From assembly GCF_900103405.1 (NCBI RefSeq), contig NZ_FNHX01000002.1, positions 438,496 through 502,495 of the forward strand: 64,000 nt of DNA, read 5' to 3'. Shown here in pieces: positions 11,331 through 20,165 of this stretch. Under the pieces are notes generated by a model that was given only the letters and a program-made list of their open reading frames with translations, made no database searches and was not told the DNA's origin. Each line of letters starts with the position of its first letter. The stretch's first letter is position 1. Made by a program: the position numbers and the translations under genes. This DNA comes from Polaromonas sp. JS666. Lineage in GTDB: Bacteria > Pseudomonadota > Gammaproteobacteria > Burkholderiales > Burkholderiaceae_C.

Positions 11331-12314
11331 TCACTTGCGATGGCGCATCTGGTCGATCCAGACGGCCAGGAGGATGACGACGCCAATCAGAATTTGCTGG
11401 GTGAAAGCGGACACGCCGCTCATGTTCAAACCGTTGCGCAGGATGCCGATCACGAACGCGCCAATGACGGTGCCCGACACCGTGCCTACACCGCCCGTGA
11501 GCGAGGTGCCGCCTATCACCGCGGCGGCAATGGCATCCAATTCGTACATCAGGCCCTCACTGGGCTGGGCCGTGACCAGGCGCGACATCAGCACGCAGCC
11601 GGTCAGCCCGGCCAGCAGGCCGGAAAGCACATAGGCAAACAGCGTCACGCCCTTGACGTTCACGCCCGAGAGCCGGGCGGCTTCCAGGTTGGAGCCGATG
11701 GCGTACAAATGGCGCCCCAGCGTGGCACGGTTGAGCAGGACGGAGACGGCCAGCGCCAGCACGACCATGAGCACCACGGGATAAGGAATGCCGACGAACA
11801 CCACATCGGGAAAGCCGTCCGAACCAATATTGACGATGCGGAACAGGGCTCCGTTGCCCAGTTCCGCAAAGCTGTCGCCCAGGCCGCTGATGGCCCGGGC
11901 ATCGGTCAGCTGCAGGGCCACGCCGCGTGCCACCAGCATCATTCCCAGGGTGGCAATAAAGGGCGGCAGCTTGAGTACTGTCACGCACAGGCCGTTGATC
12001 AGCCCGCACAGCGCGCCGACCAGCAGGCCGGCAAACATGCCCAGCGGCACGGGTGCGCCCGCCTTGACCAGCATGGCCGCCACGACGCCGGCCAGTGCCA
12101 GGATGGCACCTACCGAGAGGTCAATACCGCCGGTGATGATCACGCAGGTCGCCGCGATGCCGAGGTAGGCAATGGACGTCACCTGGAGCGCCACGGTCAT
12201 GCCGTTGCCCACGCTGAAGAAGGCGTTGCTGGTGAACGAGAAGATGGCGATGAGTCCCAGCAGGCTGGCCAGCGCGGCAAATTTTTGAAACAGGTCTTGT
12301 TGTTGTTCGGTCAT
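11331..12314 (-). CDS. sugar ABC transporter permease (RbsC class)
   Basis: A 327-residue inner-membrane protein with about eight to ten hydrophobic helices and RbsC-family motifs: GGIDLSVGAILALAGVVAA, FIATLGMMLVARGVAL, YAIGSNLEAARLSGVNV and GGTSLTGGVGTVSGTVIGA. It forms the translocation channel with the ATPase encoded 39 bases upstream and receives sugar from the binding protein encoded downstream. Confidence 0.94.
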   Translation of the reverse strand: MTEQQQDLFQKFAALASLLGLIAIFSFTSNAFFSVGNGMTVALQVTSIAYLGIAATCVIITGGIDLSVGAILALAGVVAAMLVKAGAPVPLGMFAGLLVGALCGLINGLCVTVLKLPPFIATLGMMLVARGVALQLTDARAISGLGDSFAELGNGALFRIVNIGSDGFPDVVFVGIPYPVVLMVVLALAVSVLLNRATLGRHLYAIGSNLEAARLSGVNVKGVTLFAYVLSGLLAGLTGCVLMSRLVTAQPSEGLMYELDAIAAAVIGGTSLTGGVGTVSGTVIGAFVIGILRNGLNMSGVSAFTQQILIGVVILLAVWIDQMRHRK

Positions 12315-12353
12315 GGTGGGGTCCGGGGAAAGGGTCTTGGAGGGCTCAACCGG

Positions 12354-13913
12354 TCAGTTGGCAGAGGGCACGCTGCGGCCGGAGGCGTAGTGCATGACCT
12401 CCTCCTGGTCGGTCTCGCGGGTGGGAAGGATGGTGACCAGGCGGCCTTCATGGAAAACCGCGACACGGTCGGTCATTCCCATGATTTCGGGCAGCTCGGA
12501 GCTGATCATCACGACGCCGATGCCCTGGCCCGCGAGCTGGTCCAGCAACTGGTAGATCGCGTACTTGGCACCCACATCAATGCCGCGCGTGGGCTCGTCA
12601 AAAAACAGCACGCGTGATTCACGGAACAGCCATTTGCTGATCACGAGTTTTTGCTGGTTGCCGCCCGAGAGCAGGCGCACGATCTGGCTGCTGCTGGGCG
12701 TGCGGATGTCGAGCGCGCCGATGTAGTGGCGCGCGGCATCCTGCTCTTTGGCAAACTGGATCATGCCCGCACGGTTGGACACGGCCTCCATATGGGCCAG
12801 CGTGATGTTCTGCGCCACCGTCATCTTCAATGCCAGCCCGTCGTGCTTGCGGTCCTCCGACAGGTAGGCCAGCCCCTGTCGCACGGCATCCCGCGGCGAG
12901 TGAATGGCCAGGCGCTGCCCGCCCAGAAACACCTCGCCGGCGTCTATGGGGTCGGCACCAAAAATGGCGCGAGCCACTTCGGTGCGTCCCGCCCCCATGA
13001 GCCCTGCAAAGCCCAGGATTTCGCCGCGGCGCAGCTCGAAGTTCACGTCGTGGAACACACCCTGGCGTGTCAGGCCCTGCACGCGCAACAACACCTCGGT
13101 CGTGGGCACGGATGTTCTCTTGGGGAATACATCGTCCAGCGGGCGCCCCACCATCTTGGCCACGATCTCTTCCACGCTGGTGTCAGCCAGCTGTTCGGTG
13201 GACACATAGCGTCCGTCGCGCAAGACAGTGACCCGGTCCACGATGAGCGCCAGCTCGTCAAGGCGGTGGGAGATGTAGACAATACCGACCCCCGAACGCT
13301 TGAGCTCGTGGATGATGGCAAACAGCGTCTCGGTCTCCGATTCCGTGAGGGAGGACGTGGGTTCGTCCATGATGAGCACCTGGGCGTTGAGCGACAGCGC
13401 CTTGGCGATTTCCACCATCTGCTGCTGGGCCACCGAGAGGGTTTTGACCAGGGCGTCCGGTGCGATGTCCAGCCCCAGCCGGTCCAGGCACTGCTGCGCC
13501 TGGCGGCGCAATACCGCCCGGTCAATCAGCCAGCCTTTGCGTGGTTCGCGGGCCAGGTAAATGTTTTCGGCCACCGTGAGGTGCGGCGCCAGGTTCAACT
13601 CCTGGTGAATGATGGCAATGCCGACAGCCTCGGATTCGGCGGTGGATTGGAACTGGCGGACCTCGCCGCGGTAATGCAGGGCCCCCGCATCGGGCTGATA
13701 CTGGCCGCTGATCACCTTCATCAGCGTCGATTTGCCTGCGCCGTTTTCGCCGCACACCGCGTGCACCTCGCCACTTCGCACCTCAAAGCTCACGCCATCG
13801 AGTGCCAGCACCCCTGGGAAGCGTTTGGTAATCCCTTCCAGGCGCAACAGCACGCCAGCCTCGGCAGGGCTGGGCGCATCGGGACGGATGGGATCGGACA
13901 CAGATGACAGCAA
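12354..13913 (-). CDS. sugar ABC transporter ATP-binding protein, two-domain (RbsA class)
   Basis: About 519 residues with two ABC domains. The first has Walker A CGENGAGKSTLMK, the signature-like LSVAQQQMVEIAKAL and Walker B VLIMDEPTSSL. The second has a degenerate P-loop (GLMGAGRTE) as is normal in this class, a full LSGGNQQKLVISKWL signature and LFFDEPTRGIDVG. Start choice: AGAGGAG precedes a TTG at 13913, giving MLSSVSDPI. An in-frame upstream extension to 13994 would overlap the operator and is unlikely. It is the first gene of the operon. Confidence 0.92.
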   Translation of the reverse strand: MLSSVSDPIRPDAPSPAEAGVLLRLEGITKRFPGVLALDGVSFEVRSGEVHAVCGENGAGKSTLMKVISGQYQPDAGALHYRGEVRQFQSTAESEAVGIAIIHQELNLAPHLTVAENIYLAREPRKGWLIDRAVLRRQAQQCLDRLGLDIAPDALVKTLSVAQQQMVEIAKALSLNAQVLIMDEPTSSLTESETETLFAIIHELKRSGVGIVYISHRLDELALIVDRVTVLRDGRYVSTEQLADTSVEEIVAKMVGRPLDDVFPKRTSVPTTEVLLRVQGLTRQGVFHDVNFELRRGEILGFAGLMGAGRTEVARAIFGADPIDAGEVFLGGQRLAIHSPRDAVRQGLAYLSEDRKHDGLALKMTVAQNITLAHMEAVSNRAGMIQFAKEQDAARHYIGALDIRTPSSSQIVRLLSGGNQQKLVISKWLFRESRVLFFDEPTRGIDVGAKYAIYQLLDQLAGQGIGVVMISSELPEIMGMTDRVAVFHEGRLVTILPTRETDQEEVMHYASGRSVPSAN

Positions 13914-13973
13914 TGCGAACTCCTCTTGGTGGGCCAGGGGGACCGGGAGGGATAAATTTGCCGCCTTGCAAAT

Positions 13974-14016
13974 TGGTAAGGCCACCTGACACAATCCGGT
14001 GTATTTGGCCTTACCA
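13974..14016 (-). promoter_or_regulatory. paired operator elements before the sugar operon (probable GntR binding sites)
   Basis: TGGTAAGGCCA at 13974-13984 and its exact reverse complement TGGCCTTACCA at 14006-14016 lie 32 bp apart centre to centre, just upstream of the sugar ATPase gene. Each 11-mer is itself an imperfect palindrome (TGG-N5-CCA) of the shape bound by FadR-type GntR regulators. The same pair occurs before the regulator gene. That the encoded GntR protein binds here is inference from this co-occurrence. Confidence 0.75.
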
Positions 14017-14077
14017 GGAGGTGCGTGTGTATTGGTGCTTACCCGTGGCCTGGGAGCCCAACCAGCGTGAAAAGACG

Positions 14078-14105
14078 AAAAAAAAGCCTGCGCAATTGCA
14101 CAGGC
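14078..14105 (-). terminator. Rho-independent terminator of the gntR-type regulator gene
   Basis: Read leftward, the sequence is a GCCTGTGCAATTGCGCAGGC hairpin followed by eight T residues. It sits 25 bases after the regulator's stop codon and before the sugar operon operators, so the regulator and the operon are separate transcripts. Confidence 0.8.
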
Positions 14106-14129
14106 CTGACCAGGGGGAAGTTGACTAGC

Positions 14130-14837
14130 TCATGACCATTCGCGACGGCTCTCGACCCAGCGCTGCTCGGAGGCTTGCAGATGCGCGCGCATGGCGGTCT
14201 GTGCGGCCAGCACGTCCCGGTTCTCCAGGGCGCGCAAGATGGCCTCGTGCTCCTGCAGCGCAATGGCCCAGGTCTGGCCGGTTTCGGAATGCGCGCTCAG
14301 GCGCGCGGCAATCGGGCTGTGGCGCTCGTCAAATAGCTCCCCCACCAACCGCTCCAGCACGGAGTTGCCCGTCATGGCTGCAATCGTCTGGTGAAACTGC
14401 CGGTCAAAAGCCAGGGGCGAGCGGTTTTGCGCCACGGCGGACAGCATGTTGTCCAGAATCTGGCGCAACGCCGACAGTGCTTCGGGCGTGGCTTTGGCGC
14501 AGGCCTGCAGCACGACGGTTCCCTCGATGGCGGCGCGCGCCTGCATCAGCTCGATCGGGCTTTCACCCATGGTGGCCAGGGTCTGCGGCTTGCGCTGGGC
14601 TGCGCTGCAGACATACACGCCGGCGCCCATGCGCACTTCCACGCTGCCCTCGATCTCCAGCGCAATCAGCGCCTCGCGCACCGAGGGGCGCGAGACGCCC
14701 AGTTGCTGGGCCAAATCTCGCTCGGGCGGCAGCCGCGCACCCGCGGTGTAGTTGCCCTTGTCAATGAAGGCGCGAATCTGGTCGGCTATTTGTTGGTAGA
14801 GCCGACGGTTGTCGACCTGTTTGAGTTGGTCCAGCAT
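14130..14837 (-). CDS. FadR/GntR-family transcriptional regulator of the sugar operon
   Basis: About 235 residues. The N-terminal winged helix-turn-helix (about 13-75) has YQQIADQIRAFIDKGNY, LPPERDLAQQLGVSRPSVREAL and a GVYV wing. A C-terminal all-helical FCD ligand-binding domain follows, with FHQTIAAMTGN and a closing EHEAILRALENRD. FadR-subfamily members usually repress sugar-acid or carboxylate genes and are released by a pathway intermediate. ATG at 14837 has AAAGGA upstream; the longer frame to 14897 is not needed. Matching operators before this gene and before the sugar operon suggest autoregulation and local control. Confidence 0.92.
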   Translation of the reverse strand: MLDQLKQVDNRRLYQQIADQIRAFIDKGNYTAGARLPPERDLAQQLGVSRPSVREALIALEIEGSVEVRMGAGVYVCSAAQRKPQTLATMGESPIELMQARAAIEGTVVLQACAKATPEALSALRQILDNMLSAVAQNRSPLAFDRQFHQTIAAMTGNSVLERLVGELFDERHSPIAARLSAHSETGQTWAIALQEHEAILRALENRDVLAAQTAMRAHLQASEQRWVESRREWS

Positions 14838-14899
14838 GGGTCCTTTGCGTGACGTGCAGTTTATGCGACGGCGGGTGTTGCCATGGGTGATGAGCAAAA

Positions 14900-14939
14900 A
14901 GGTAAGGCCAATTCAACACCAAAAGTACTGGCCTTACCA
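14900..14939 (-). promoter_or_regulatory. paired operator elements before the GntR regulator gene
   Basis: AGGTAAGGCCA at 14900-14910 and TGGCCTTACCA at 14929-14939 reproduce the inverted element pair found at 13974-14016, here 29 bp centre to centre. They lie about 63 bases upstream of the regulator's ATG, as expected for autoregulation. Ten of eleven bases of the first element and all eleven of the second match the other pair. Confidence 0.72.
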
Positions 14940-14967
14940 ATTTTAGAGCTTTGAAGCCCAAGCACGC

Positions 14968-15618
14968 CTATTGTTTCAACACAAAGGCCGCCAAGGCCTT
15001 GAGCTCCTGCGGGCTCAGGTTGGCAAAAGGCGGCATCACCACCGGGCCCCATTTGCCCGAACCGCCCGCCCTTATGCTGGCTTCCAGTTTGGCCTGGGCC
15101 TGTGGATCGCTTTTGTACCGGGTCGCGACGTCGTGGTAGGCCGGCCCGACGATTTTCTGCGCCACCGCATGGCAGCCCAGGCAGGCATTGGCCTTGAGCA
15201 CGGCCTGCACATCGACGGCCGCGGCCGGGACGCCCGGGGCTGCAGCGGGCACCGGCGCTGCCGCCACCGGCCCCAGCGTGGGTTTGGCGCCGCCATAGGT
15301 CACGGCCAGGTATTCGCCGATCTGCGCCACGTCGCCGTCGCTGAGCGGCGCGGCATAGGCATGCTCCATCTTGCGCACCTCGGCGGTCCACTGCGCGGCC
15401 GTCATGGCCGGCGGCTGCTGGCTGATGTAGTCGGCCGAATGGCAGATGCCGCATTTCTGCAGCGCAAGCTGGTAACCGGCCAGCTTGGAGGGCTTGAGCC
15501 TGGCGGTTTCCAGCGGCAGGGTCACGCTCTGCACGGCTTGCGCCCATGCGGCGCCACAGCCCAGGGCCAAAGCGGCCGCGGACAGAACACGCATGGCAAT
15601 CAAGTTGAGGATATTCAT
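14968..15618 (-). CDS. sorB: diheme cytochrome c, electron acceptor subunit of sulfite dehydrogenase (SorB-like)
   Basis: A 216-residue periplasmic protein with a signal peptide (MNILNLIAMRVLSAAALALGC, cleavage near AWA-Q). Two heme sites are seen: CGICH at residues 56-60 and CLGCH at 146-150, separated by an Ala/Pro-rich linker (about 114-138). It starts 9 bases after the sorA stop and should accept electrons from the Mo subunit. The classical SorB is described as monoheme; this protein has two CxxCH sites, so it is a two-domain variant or a related cytochrome recruited to the same role. Confidence 0.83.
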   Translation of the reverse strand: MNILNLIAMRVLSAAALALGCGAAWAQAVQSVTLPLETARLKPSKLAGYQLALQKCGICHSADYISQQPPAMTAAQWTAEVRKMEHAYAAPLSDGDVAQIGEYLAVTYGGAKPTLGPVAAAPVPAAAPGVPAAAVDVQAVLKANACLGCHAVAQKIVGPAYHDVATRYKSDPQAQAKLEASIRAGGSGKWGPVVMPPFANLSPQELKALAAFVLKQ

Positions 15619-15627
15619 GGCGATCCC

Positions 15628-16854
15628 CTAGACCGCCAGCAGGCGCGTGGTTTCAACAACGTTGCGCGCATAACCGCCGGGGTTCCAGCTGGCCGTGGCG
15701 GGCTGTATATCACCCTGCATATTGGTGGCCCGCACCATGAGCTTGAACTCGCCCTTGCGCGGAGCCGCCATGCCGAAACTCCATTCGCGGAACGAAAAGC
15801 GCCCCAGGTCTTTGCCCAGCGCCGCCTCGCGCCACTGCTGCCCGTCTTCCGACACCTCGACCTTGCGTATGCCGCTGCCGCCGTCAAAGGCAATGCCCTT
15901 GAGCTGCAGCGGCTTGCCCGCCGGCACGCGCGCGCCGCCCGCCACGCTGGTGATGAAGGAGCGCACCGGCAGCGTGGTGATGGGCCGCGTCGCCGTGGGC
16001 GCCGTGCCGGCCGGCACGCACTGGCAGGCGTTGTCGGGTACACGGTAAGCCGTGGACATGAAAAAACCGTCAAAGCCGTGGTCCATCACGACGATCTCGC
16101 TCAGGTGCTTGACCCAGTAGGTGCCGAAGTAGCCCGGCACGATGAGCTTGATCGGGTAGCCATTGAGGAAAGGAATGTCGGCGCCGTTCATGGACCAGGC
16201 CACGATGGGCTCGGCACTGAGCGCCAGGTCTATGTTCAGGGCCTTGATGAAGTCCGGCGTCTTGGGCAGCACCGGCGTGTCCAGGCCGTTGAACGCCACC
16301 TGCCTGGCACCGGGCAGCACGCCGGCTTTTTCGAGCACCGCGCGCAGCGGCACCCCCACCCAGCGCGCATTGCCCATGGAACCGTTGCCCAGCTGCGCGC
16401 CGAAAACGCGCGGCTCAAAAAACCCGCGGCTGTTGCCCGAGCACTGGTTGACGGCCACCACCTCAACCGGCGCGGCCAAGGCCTTGAGTTCGGCCAGCGA
16501 GAGTGACAGCGACTGTTTGACATGGCCACCGACGCGCAGCCGGTAAGCCGCGGCATCTATGCGTTTGGGAATGTTGGCCAGGTGGTAGCGCACGAAGAAG
16601 GCATTGTTGGGCGTGATCACCCCTTCACCGAAGGCGCTGAACGGTGTTTCCAGGTGCGGCGGCCGCGTGGTCACACGCAACAGCGGGCGCTTGCCCGGGT
16701 AGGTCACCAGTTCGCGTTCGCCATTGCCGAAGGGCAGCGTTTCATGCCCGGCCGCGAAAGCCTGGAGCGGCAACGTACCGATGGCCGCGGCCCCCAGGCC
16801 GGCGCACTGCAAAAAAACTCTCCTGCGGGCATCGTGCTCATCGCGATGGTTCAT
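15628..16854 (-). CDS. sorA: molybdopterin sulfite dehydrogenase catalytic subunit (SorA/sulfite oxidase family)
   Basis: About 408 residues. A twin-arginine signal is seen (DARRRVFLQCAGLGAAAIG), so export is likely by Tat with Mo cofactor bound. The oxidoreductase molybdopterin domain follows, with FVRYHLANIP, the cofactor cysteine in AVNQCSGNSRGF (about Cys138), ARWVGVPL and KLIVPGYFGTYWVKHL. A C-terminal Mo-co dimerisation domain contains EVSEDGQQWREAALG and FREWSFGM. It oxidises sulfite to sulfate and passes electrons to the downstream cytochrome. AGGAGG precedes the ATG at 16854. Confidence 0.92.
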   Translation of the reverse strand: MNHRDEHDARRRVFLQCAGLGAAAIGTLPLQAFAAGHETLPFGNGERELVTYPGKRPLLRVTTRPPHLETPFSAFGEGVITPNNAFFVRYHLANIPKRIDAAAYRLRVGGHVKQSLSLSLAELKALAAPVEVVAVNQCSGNSRGFFEPRVFGAQLGNGSMGNARWVGVPLRAVLEKAGVLPGARQVAFNGLDTPVLPKTPDFIKALNIDLALSAEPIVAWSMNGADIPFLNGYPIKLIVPGYFGTYWVKHLSEIVVMDHGFDGFFMSTAYRVPDNACQCVPAGTAPTATRPITTLPVRSFITSVAGGARVPAGKPLQLKGIAFDGGSGIRKVEVSEDGQQWREAALGKDLGRFSFREWSFGMAAPRKGEFKLMVRATNMQGDIQPATASWNPGGYARNVVETTRLLAV

Positions 16855-16971
16855 GGGCGTCCTCCTGGTGGGGATGAAGGTTTGCCGCGGGGCGGCTGCC
16901 GATGCGTCCATGATAGGCCAGCCGGCGCCGCGGCGATAATCCGCGCAGCTCTCCCCGCAGTCCCCTTATCC

Positions 16972-17391
16972 ATGAAAGCCATGATTCCCATGAAAACATT
17001 GACCACCGCACTGGCCTGCCTCGTGATTTCCACCGCTGCGCTTGCCGCCGCCCCGGCCGAAACCCTGCCCAGCGGCGTCAAGGTCGTGCACACGGCCGAC
17101 GGCACCGGCCCGCAGCCCAAGGCGACTGACACCGTCAAAGTGCACTACCGCGGCACGCTGGCCGACGGCAAGGAGTTCGACAGCTCCTACAAACGCGGCG
17201 CGCCCGCCAGCTTTCCGCTGAACCGTGTCGTGCCCTGCTGGACCGAAGGCGTGCAAAAAATCAAGGTGGGCGGCAAGGCCACGCTGACCTGCCCGCCCGC
17301 CACGGCCTATGGCGAGCGCGGCGCCGGCGGCGTGGTGCCGCCCAATGCCACGCTGACCTTTGAGGTCGAACTGCTTGCGATTGAAAAATAA
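16972..17391 (+). CDS. FKBP-type peptidyl-prolyl cis-trans isomerase, exported
   Basis: A 139-residue protein with a signal peptide (MKTLTTALACLVISTAALA) and one FKBP domain: DTVKVHYRGTLADGKEFDSSY, the active-site tryptophan in CWTEGVQKIKVGG, and TAYGERGAGG. It would assist proline isomerisation during folding in the periplasm. Three in-frame ATGs (16972, 16981, 16990) are possible starts; the third gives the tidiest signal peptide. It diverges from sorA. Confidence 0.92.
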   Translation: MKAMIPMKTLTTALACLVISTAALAAAPAETLPSGVKVVHTADGTGPQPKATDTVKVHYRGTLADGKEFDSSYKRGAPASFPLNRVVPCWTEGVQKIKVGGKATLTCPPATAYGERGAGGVVPPNATLTFEVELLAIEK

Positions 17392-17394
17392 GCG

Positions 17395-18264
17395 CTAGGC
17401 CTCCAGCGCGGCCAGCAGTGCTTTGTCAAAAGCAGCGGCCCGCTCAAACTGCAGCCAGTGGCCGGCGTCCTCCACCAGCGCCAGGCCCCTGAAATCCGCG
17501 GCCCGCGCCAGGGCCTCCCGCAGCGCATCGAGCTTGCCGCGGTACAGCGCATCCTCGCGTCCATAAATTGCCCACACCGGGCAGTGCAGCCGCGCCAGCG
17601 TCTGCGCCAGCGCATCGGTGCGCGCCAGGCTGCGGCCCTTCATGCGGTCGCGCAGCACATTGGCAATGTGCAGGCGCAGGGCCAGTTCATCGATGGCCTC
17701 CTCGTGGTGCAGCATCAGCGCCGCGAGGTTGTGCCTGTGTATCGCGTCGCGCTCGGCCGCATCGGCCAGGTGCCGCCAGGCGCGCAGGCGTATGGCTTTT
17801 TCGGGCGCCACACCGAGGCCGGGCGCGCCCACCAGCACCACACGCGCGGCCCGGGCCGCAAAACGCTCGGCCAGGAAGCCGGCCACCATGCCGCCAAACG
17901 AAAATCCCACCAGGTCGCAGGCCGCATCGCCCACCAGCACGGCCAGCCCCTGCTCCACCGGCTCAGGCAATACGTCGGCATCGGTGCCGCGCGGCGGCGC
18001 CGCTGAATCGCCAAAGCCGGGCAAGTCGGGCACCAGCAGCCAGCGGCCCGACGCGGCCAGCGTGCTGATGTTGCGCAGCCAGTGCATCCAGCTGCCGCTG
18101 CCGCCGTGCAAGAGCACCAGCGGCGCAAGCCCGGGCCTGCGCGTGGCCTGGCCCCAGGTATGCCAGACCATGGCGCCATCGCCGCAAGGGGTTTCAAAAC
18201 GGCTGGCTGTGCGCAGCAACGCGTGCGCCTCGGGAGGTAATTGAATGTCCGGGAGATCGCTCAT
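17395..18264 (-). CDS. alpha/beta-hydrolase fold protein
   Basis: About 289 residues. The oxyanion loop is [14 protein letters not shown], the nucleophile elbow is [13 protein letters not shown], and the late His is in [12 protein letters not shown] cap insertion lies between the elbow and the last strand. The substrate cannot be read. ATG at 18264 (MSDLPDIQL) is preferred to the longer frame, which would run into the divergent promoter region. Its stop lies 3 bases from the convergent FKBP gene. Confidence 0.88.
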   Translation of the reverse strand: MSDLPDIQLPPEAHALLRTASRFETPCGDGAMVWHTWGQATRRPGLAPLVLLHGGSGSWMHWLRNISTLAASGRWLLVPDLPGFGDSAAPPRGTDADVLPEPVEQGLAVLVGDAACDLVGFSFGGMVAGFLAERFAARAARVVLVGAPGLGVAPEKAIRLRAWRHLADAAERDAIHRHNLAALMLHHEEAIDELALRLHIANVLRDRMKGRSLARTDALAQTLARLHCPVWAIYGREDALYRGKLDALREALARAADFRGLALVEDAGHWLQFERAAAFDKALLAALEA

Positions 18265-18357
18265 GCAGGGTTTATACCCTGCCACCCGTGCGGCCATAGG
18301 GAAGCTCCTAAACTGGCCCGTCGCGCTTCACTCACGAGGCGCCAGCCCCAGATTTCC

Positions 18358-19347
18358 ATGATCCCTTTTTCAGTCCTTGACCTGTCCCCCATCGTCAAAG
18401 GCGCCACCGCCGCCGACGCATTGCGCAACACCCTGGCCCTGGCCCGGCATGCCGAGCAGCTGGACTTCAAGCGCTTTTGGCTGGCCGAGCACCACAACAA
18501 CCCCGGCATCGCAAGCGCGGCCACCGCGGTGGTGATAGGCCACGTGGCCGGCGGCACCAACACCATCCGTGTGGGCTCGGGCGGCGTGATGCTGCCCAAC
18601 CATTCGCCGCTGGTGATCGCCGAGCAGTTCGGCACGCTGGCTTCGCTCTATCCCGGACGCATTGATCTGGGCCTGGGCCGCGCGCCCGGCACCGACCAGC
18701 TGACTGCCCGCGCGCTGCGCCGCGACCACCAGAACAATGCGGACACCTTTCCGCAGGACGTGCAGGAGCTGCGCTACTACTTTGAAGACATAGAGCCCGG
18801 CCAGAGAATCCGCGCCGTGCCGGGCGCCGGCCTCAAGGTGCCGCTGTGGATACTCGGCTCCAGCCTCTTCGGCGCCCAGCTGGCCGCCGCGCTGGGCTTG
18901 CCCTTTGCCTTTGCCTCGCACTTCGCGCCCGACATGCTGATGCAGGCGCTGGAGGTTTACCGCAGCCGCTTCGAACCCTCGGTGCAGCTGGGCAAACCCT
19001 ACGCCATGGTCGCCGCCAACGTGGTGGCCGCCGATACCGACGAGGCGGCCCGCTACCAGCTCACCTCGGTCCAGCAGGCCATGACCAACCTGCTGCGCGG
19101 AACGCCCGGCCCCATGCCGCCACCAATAGACGATATCGACGCTTACTGGTCGCCGGCCGAGCGGGTGGGCGCACAGCGGATGCTGAAATATGCGGTGGCG
19201 GGGTCTCCCGCCTCCGTCCGGGAGGGTTTGCGTTCTTTTATCGCCGAGACCCGGGCGGATGAGTTGATGGTGACCACGCATATTTTTGATCCGGCGATTG
19301 CCCGGAGGTCGCTGGAGATCACCGCACAGGTGCGTGACAGCCTATAG
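18358..19347 (+). CDS. LLM-class (luciferase-like) flavin-dependent oxidoreductase
   Basis: A 329-residue bacterial-luciferase-like TIM barrel. Diagnostic stretches are [42 protein letters not shown] and [16 protein letters not shown]. These match the single-component luciferase-like (MsnO8-like) family, which uses FMNH2 for oxygenation or F420/FMN redox. The substrate is unknown and there is no dedicated reductase next to it. ATG at 18358 begins MIPFSVLDL, the usual N-terminus of this family. Confidence 0.9.
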   Translation: MIPFSVLDLSPIVKGATAADALRNTLALARHAEQLDFKRFWLAEHHNNPGIASAATAVVIGHVAGGTNTIRVGSGGVMLPNHSPLVIAEQFGTLASLYPGRIDLGLGRAPGTDQLTARALRRDHQNNADTFPQDVQELRYYFEDIEPGQRIRAVPGAGLKVPLWILGSSLFGAQLAAALGLPFAFASHFAPDMLMQALEVYRSRFEPSVQLGKPYAMVAANVVAADTDEAARYQLTSVQQAMTNLLRGTPGPMPPPIDDIDAYWSPAERVGAQRMLKYAVAGSPASVREGLRSFIAETRADELMVTTHIFDPAIARRSLEITAQVRDSL

Positions 19348-19379
19348 GCCGTCATGCCTGCCGCAGTGCCAAGCAGAGC

Positions 19380-19435
19380 AAATCGCTATTGTTTTTATAG
19401 CTAGCTGCATCCGCTTTCATTAGGCTGGGCCCCTG
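19380..19435. repeat. relic of a dispersed TAGCTAGCTGC-type intergenic repeat
   Basis: The segment CTATTGTTTTTATAGCTAGC and the following TGC, then CGCTTTCATTAGGCTGGGC, resemble the short palindromic intergenic repeat I recall as common in Comamonadaceae (ATAGCTAGCTGC ... AAGCGCTAG ...). It is AT-richer than its surroundings and lies in the 200-base gap between two genes. The match is from memory of the motif and is degenerate. Confidence 0.35.
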
Positions 19436-19548
19436 TAACGCCCTTGGCCGCGATCCAGCGGCCGGACCGGCCTGGCGGATGGGCGCCATTTGGCATGGAT
19501 CATGCTGAGCCTGAAGTGCCGTTCGCCGGCGCTATCCCAGTTTTCGAT

Positions 19549-20160
19549 ATGGCTCAATCCTCAGTCCCCGAACGCCACACCCTTTTTGACGATGCGCAGG
19601 GCATCTTCACGGGTACCTTGTTTGTGTCGCTGGCGATGGTGATCTTCAACCAGGCCGGGCTGCTGACGGGCGGCACGGCCGGCATGGCCTTTGTGCTGCA
19701 CTACGCCACCGGCATCAGTTTCGGCAAGCTGTTCTTTCTGGTCAACCTGCCCTTTTACTGGTTCTCATGGACCCGCATGGGGCGCGAGTTCACCATCAAG
19801 ACATTCCTGTCCATTGCATTGCTGTCGCTGCTGGCGGACTGGTCGCCCAGGGTGCTGGATATCGCGGACATTCATCCGCTGTATGCCGCGCTGGTGGGCG
19901 GCCTGCTGCTGGGAAGCGGTTGCCTCTTTCTGGCCCGGCACCGGGCCAGCCTGGGCGGCGCCACCATCGTGACGCTCTACCTGCAGGAAAAGCACGGCTG
20001 GCGCGCAGGCAAGGTGCAGATGGCCATTGACTCTATCGTGGTGCTGCTGGCCTTGCTGGTAGTGCCGCCCGAACGCGTCAGCTATTCCGTGATGGCCGCC
20101 GTGCTGATGAGCTTGTTCCTGTGGGTCAATCACAAGCCCGGCCGCTATACGGTGACTTGA
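19549..20160 (+). CDS. YitT-family membrane protein
   Basis: About 203 residues with five or so hydrophobic helices. Typical segments are GTLFVSLAMVIFNQAGLLTGGTAGMAFVLHYATG, near-family GKLFFLVNLPFYW, and GGLLLGSGCLFLARHRASLGG. YitT/DUF161 proteins are bacterial inner-membrane proteins without an established substrate. Here the C-terminal cytosolic DUF2179 domain found in some members is absent. ATG at 19549 is chosen by homology; ATG at 19495 is also open and neither has a strong ribosome site. Confidence 0.8.
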   Translation: MAQSSVPERHTLFDDAQGIFTGTLFVSLAMVIFNQAGLLTGGTAGMAFVLHYATGISFGKLFFLVNLPFYWFSWTRMGREFTIKTFLSIALLSLLADWSPRVLDIADIHPLYAALVGGLLLGSGCLFLARHRASLGGATIVTLYLQEKHGWRAGKVQMAIDSIVVLLALLVVPPERVSYSVMAAVLMSLFLWVNHKPGRYTVT

Positions 20161-20165
20161 GCGGC

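Noticed and set aside
13914..13994. N-terminal extension of the sugar ABC ATPase
   Set aside because: It would run into the operator region; AGAGGAG before TTG 13913 fits a start there and the extra residues are not family-like.
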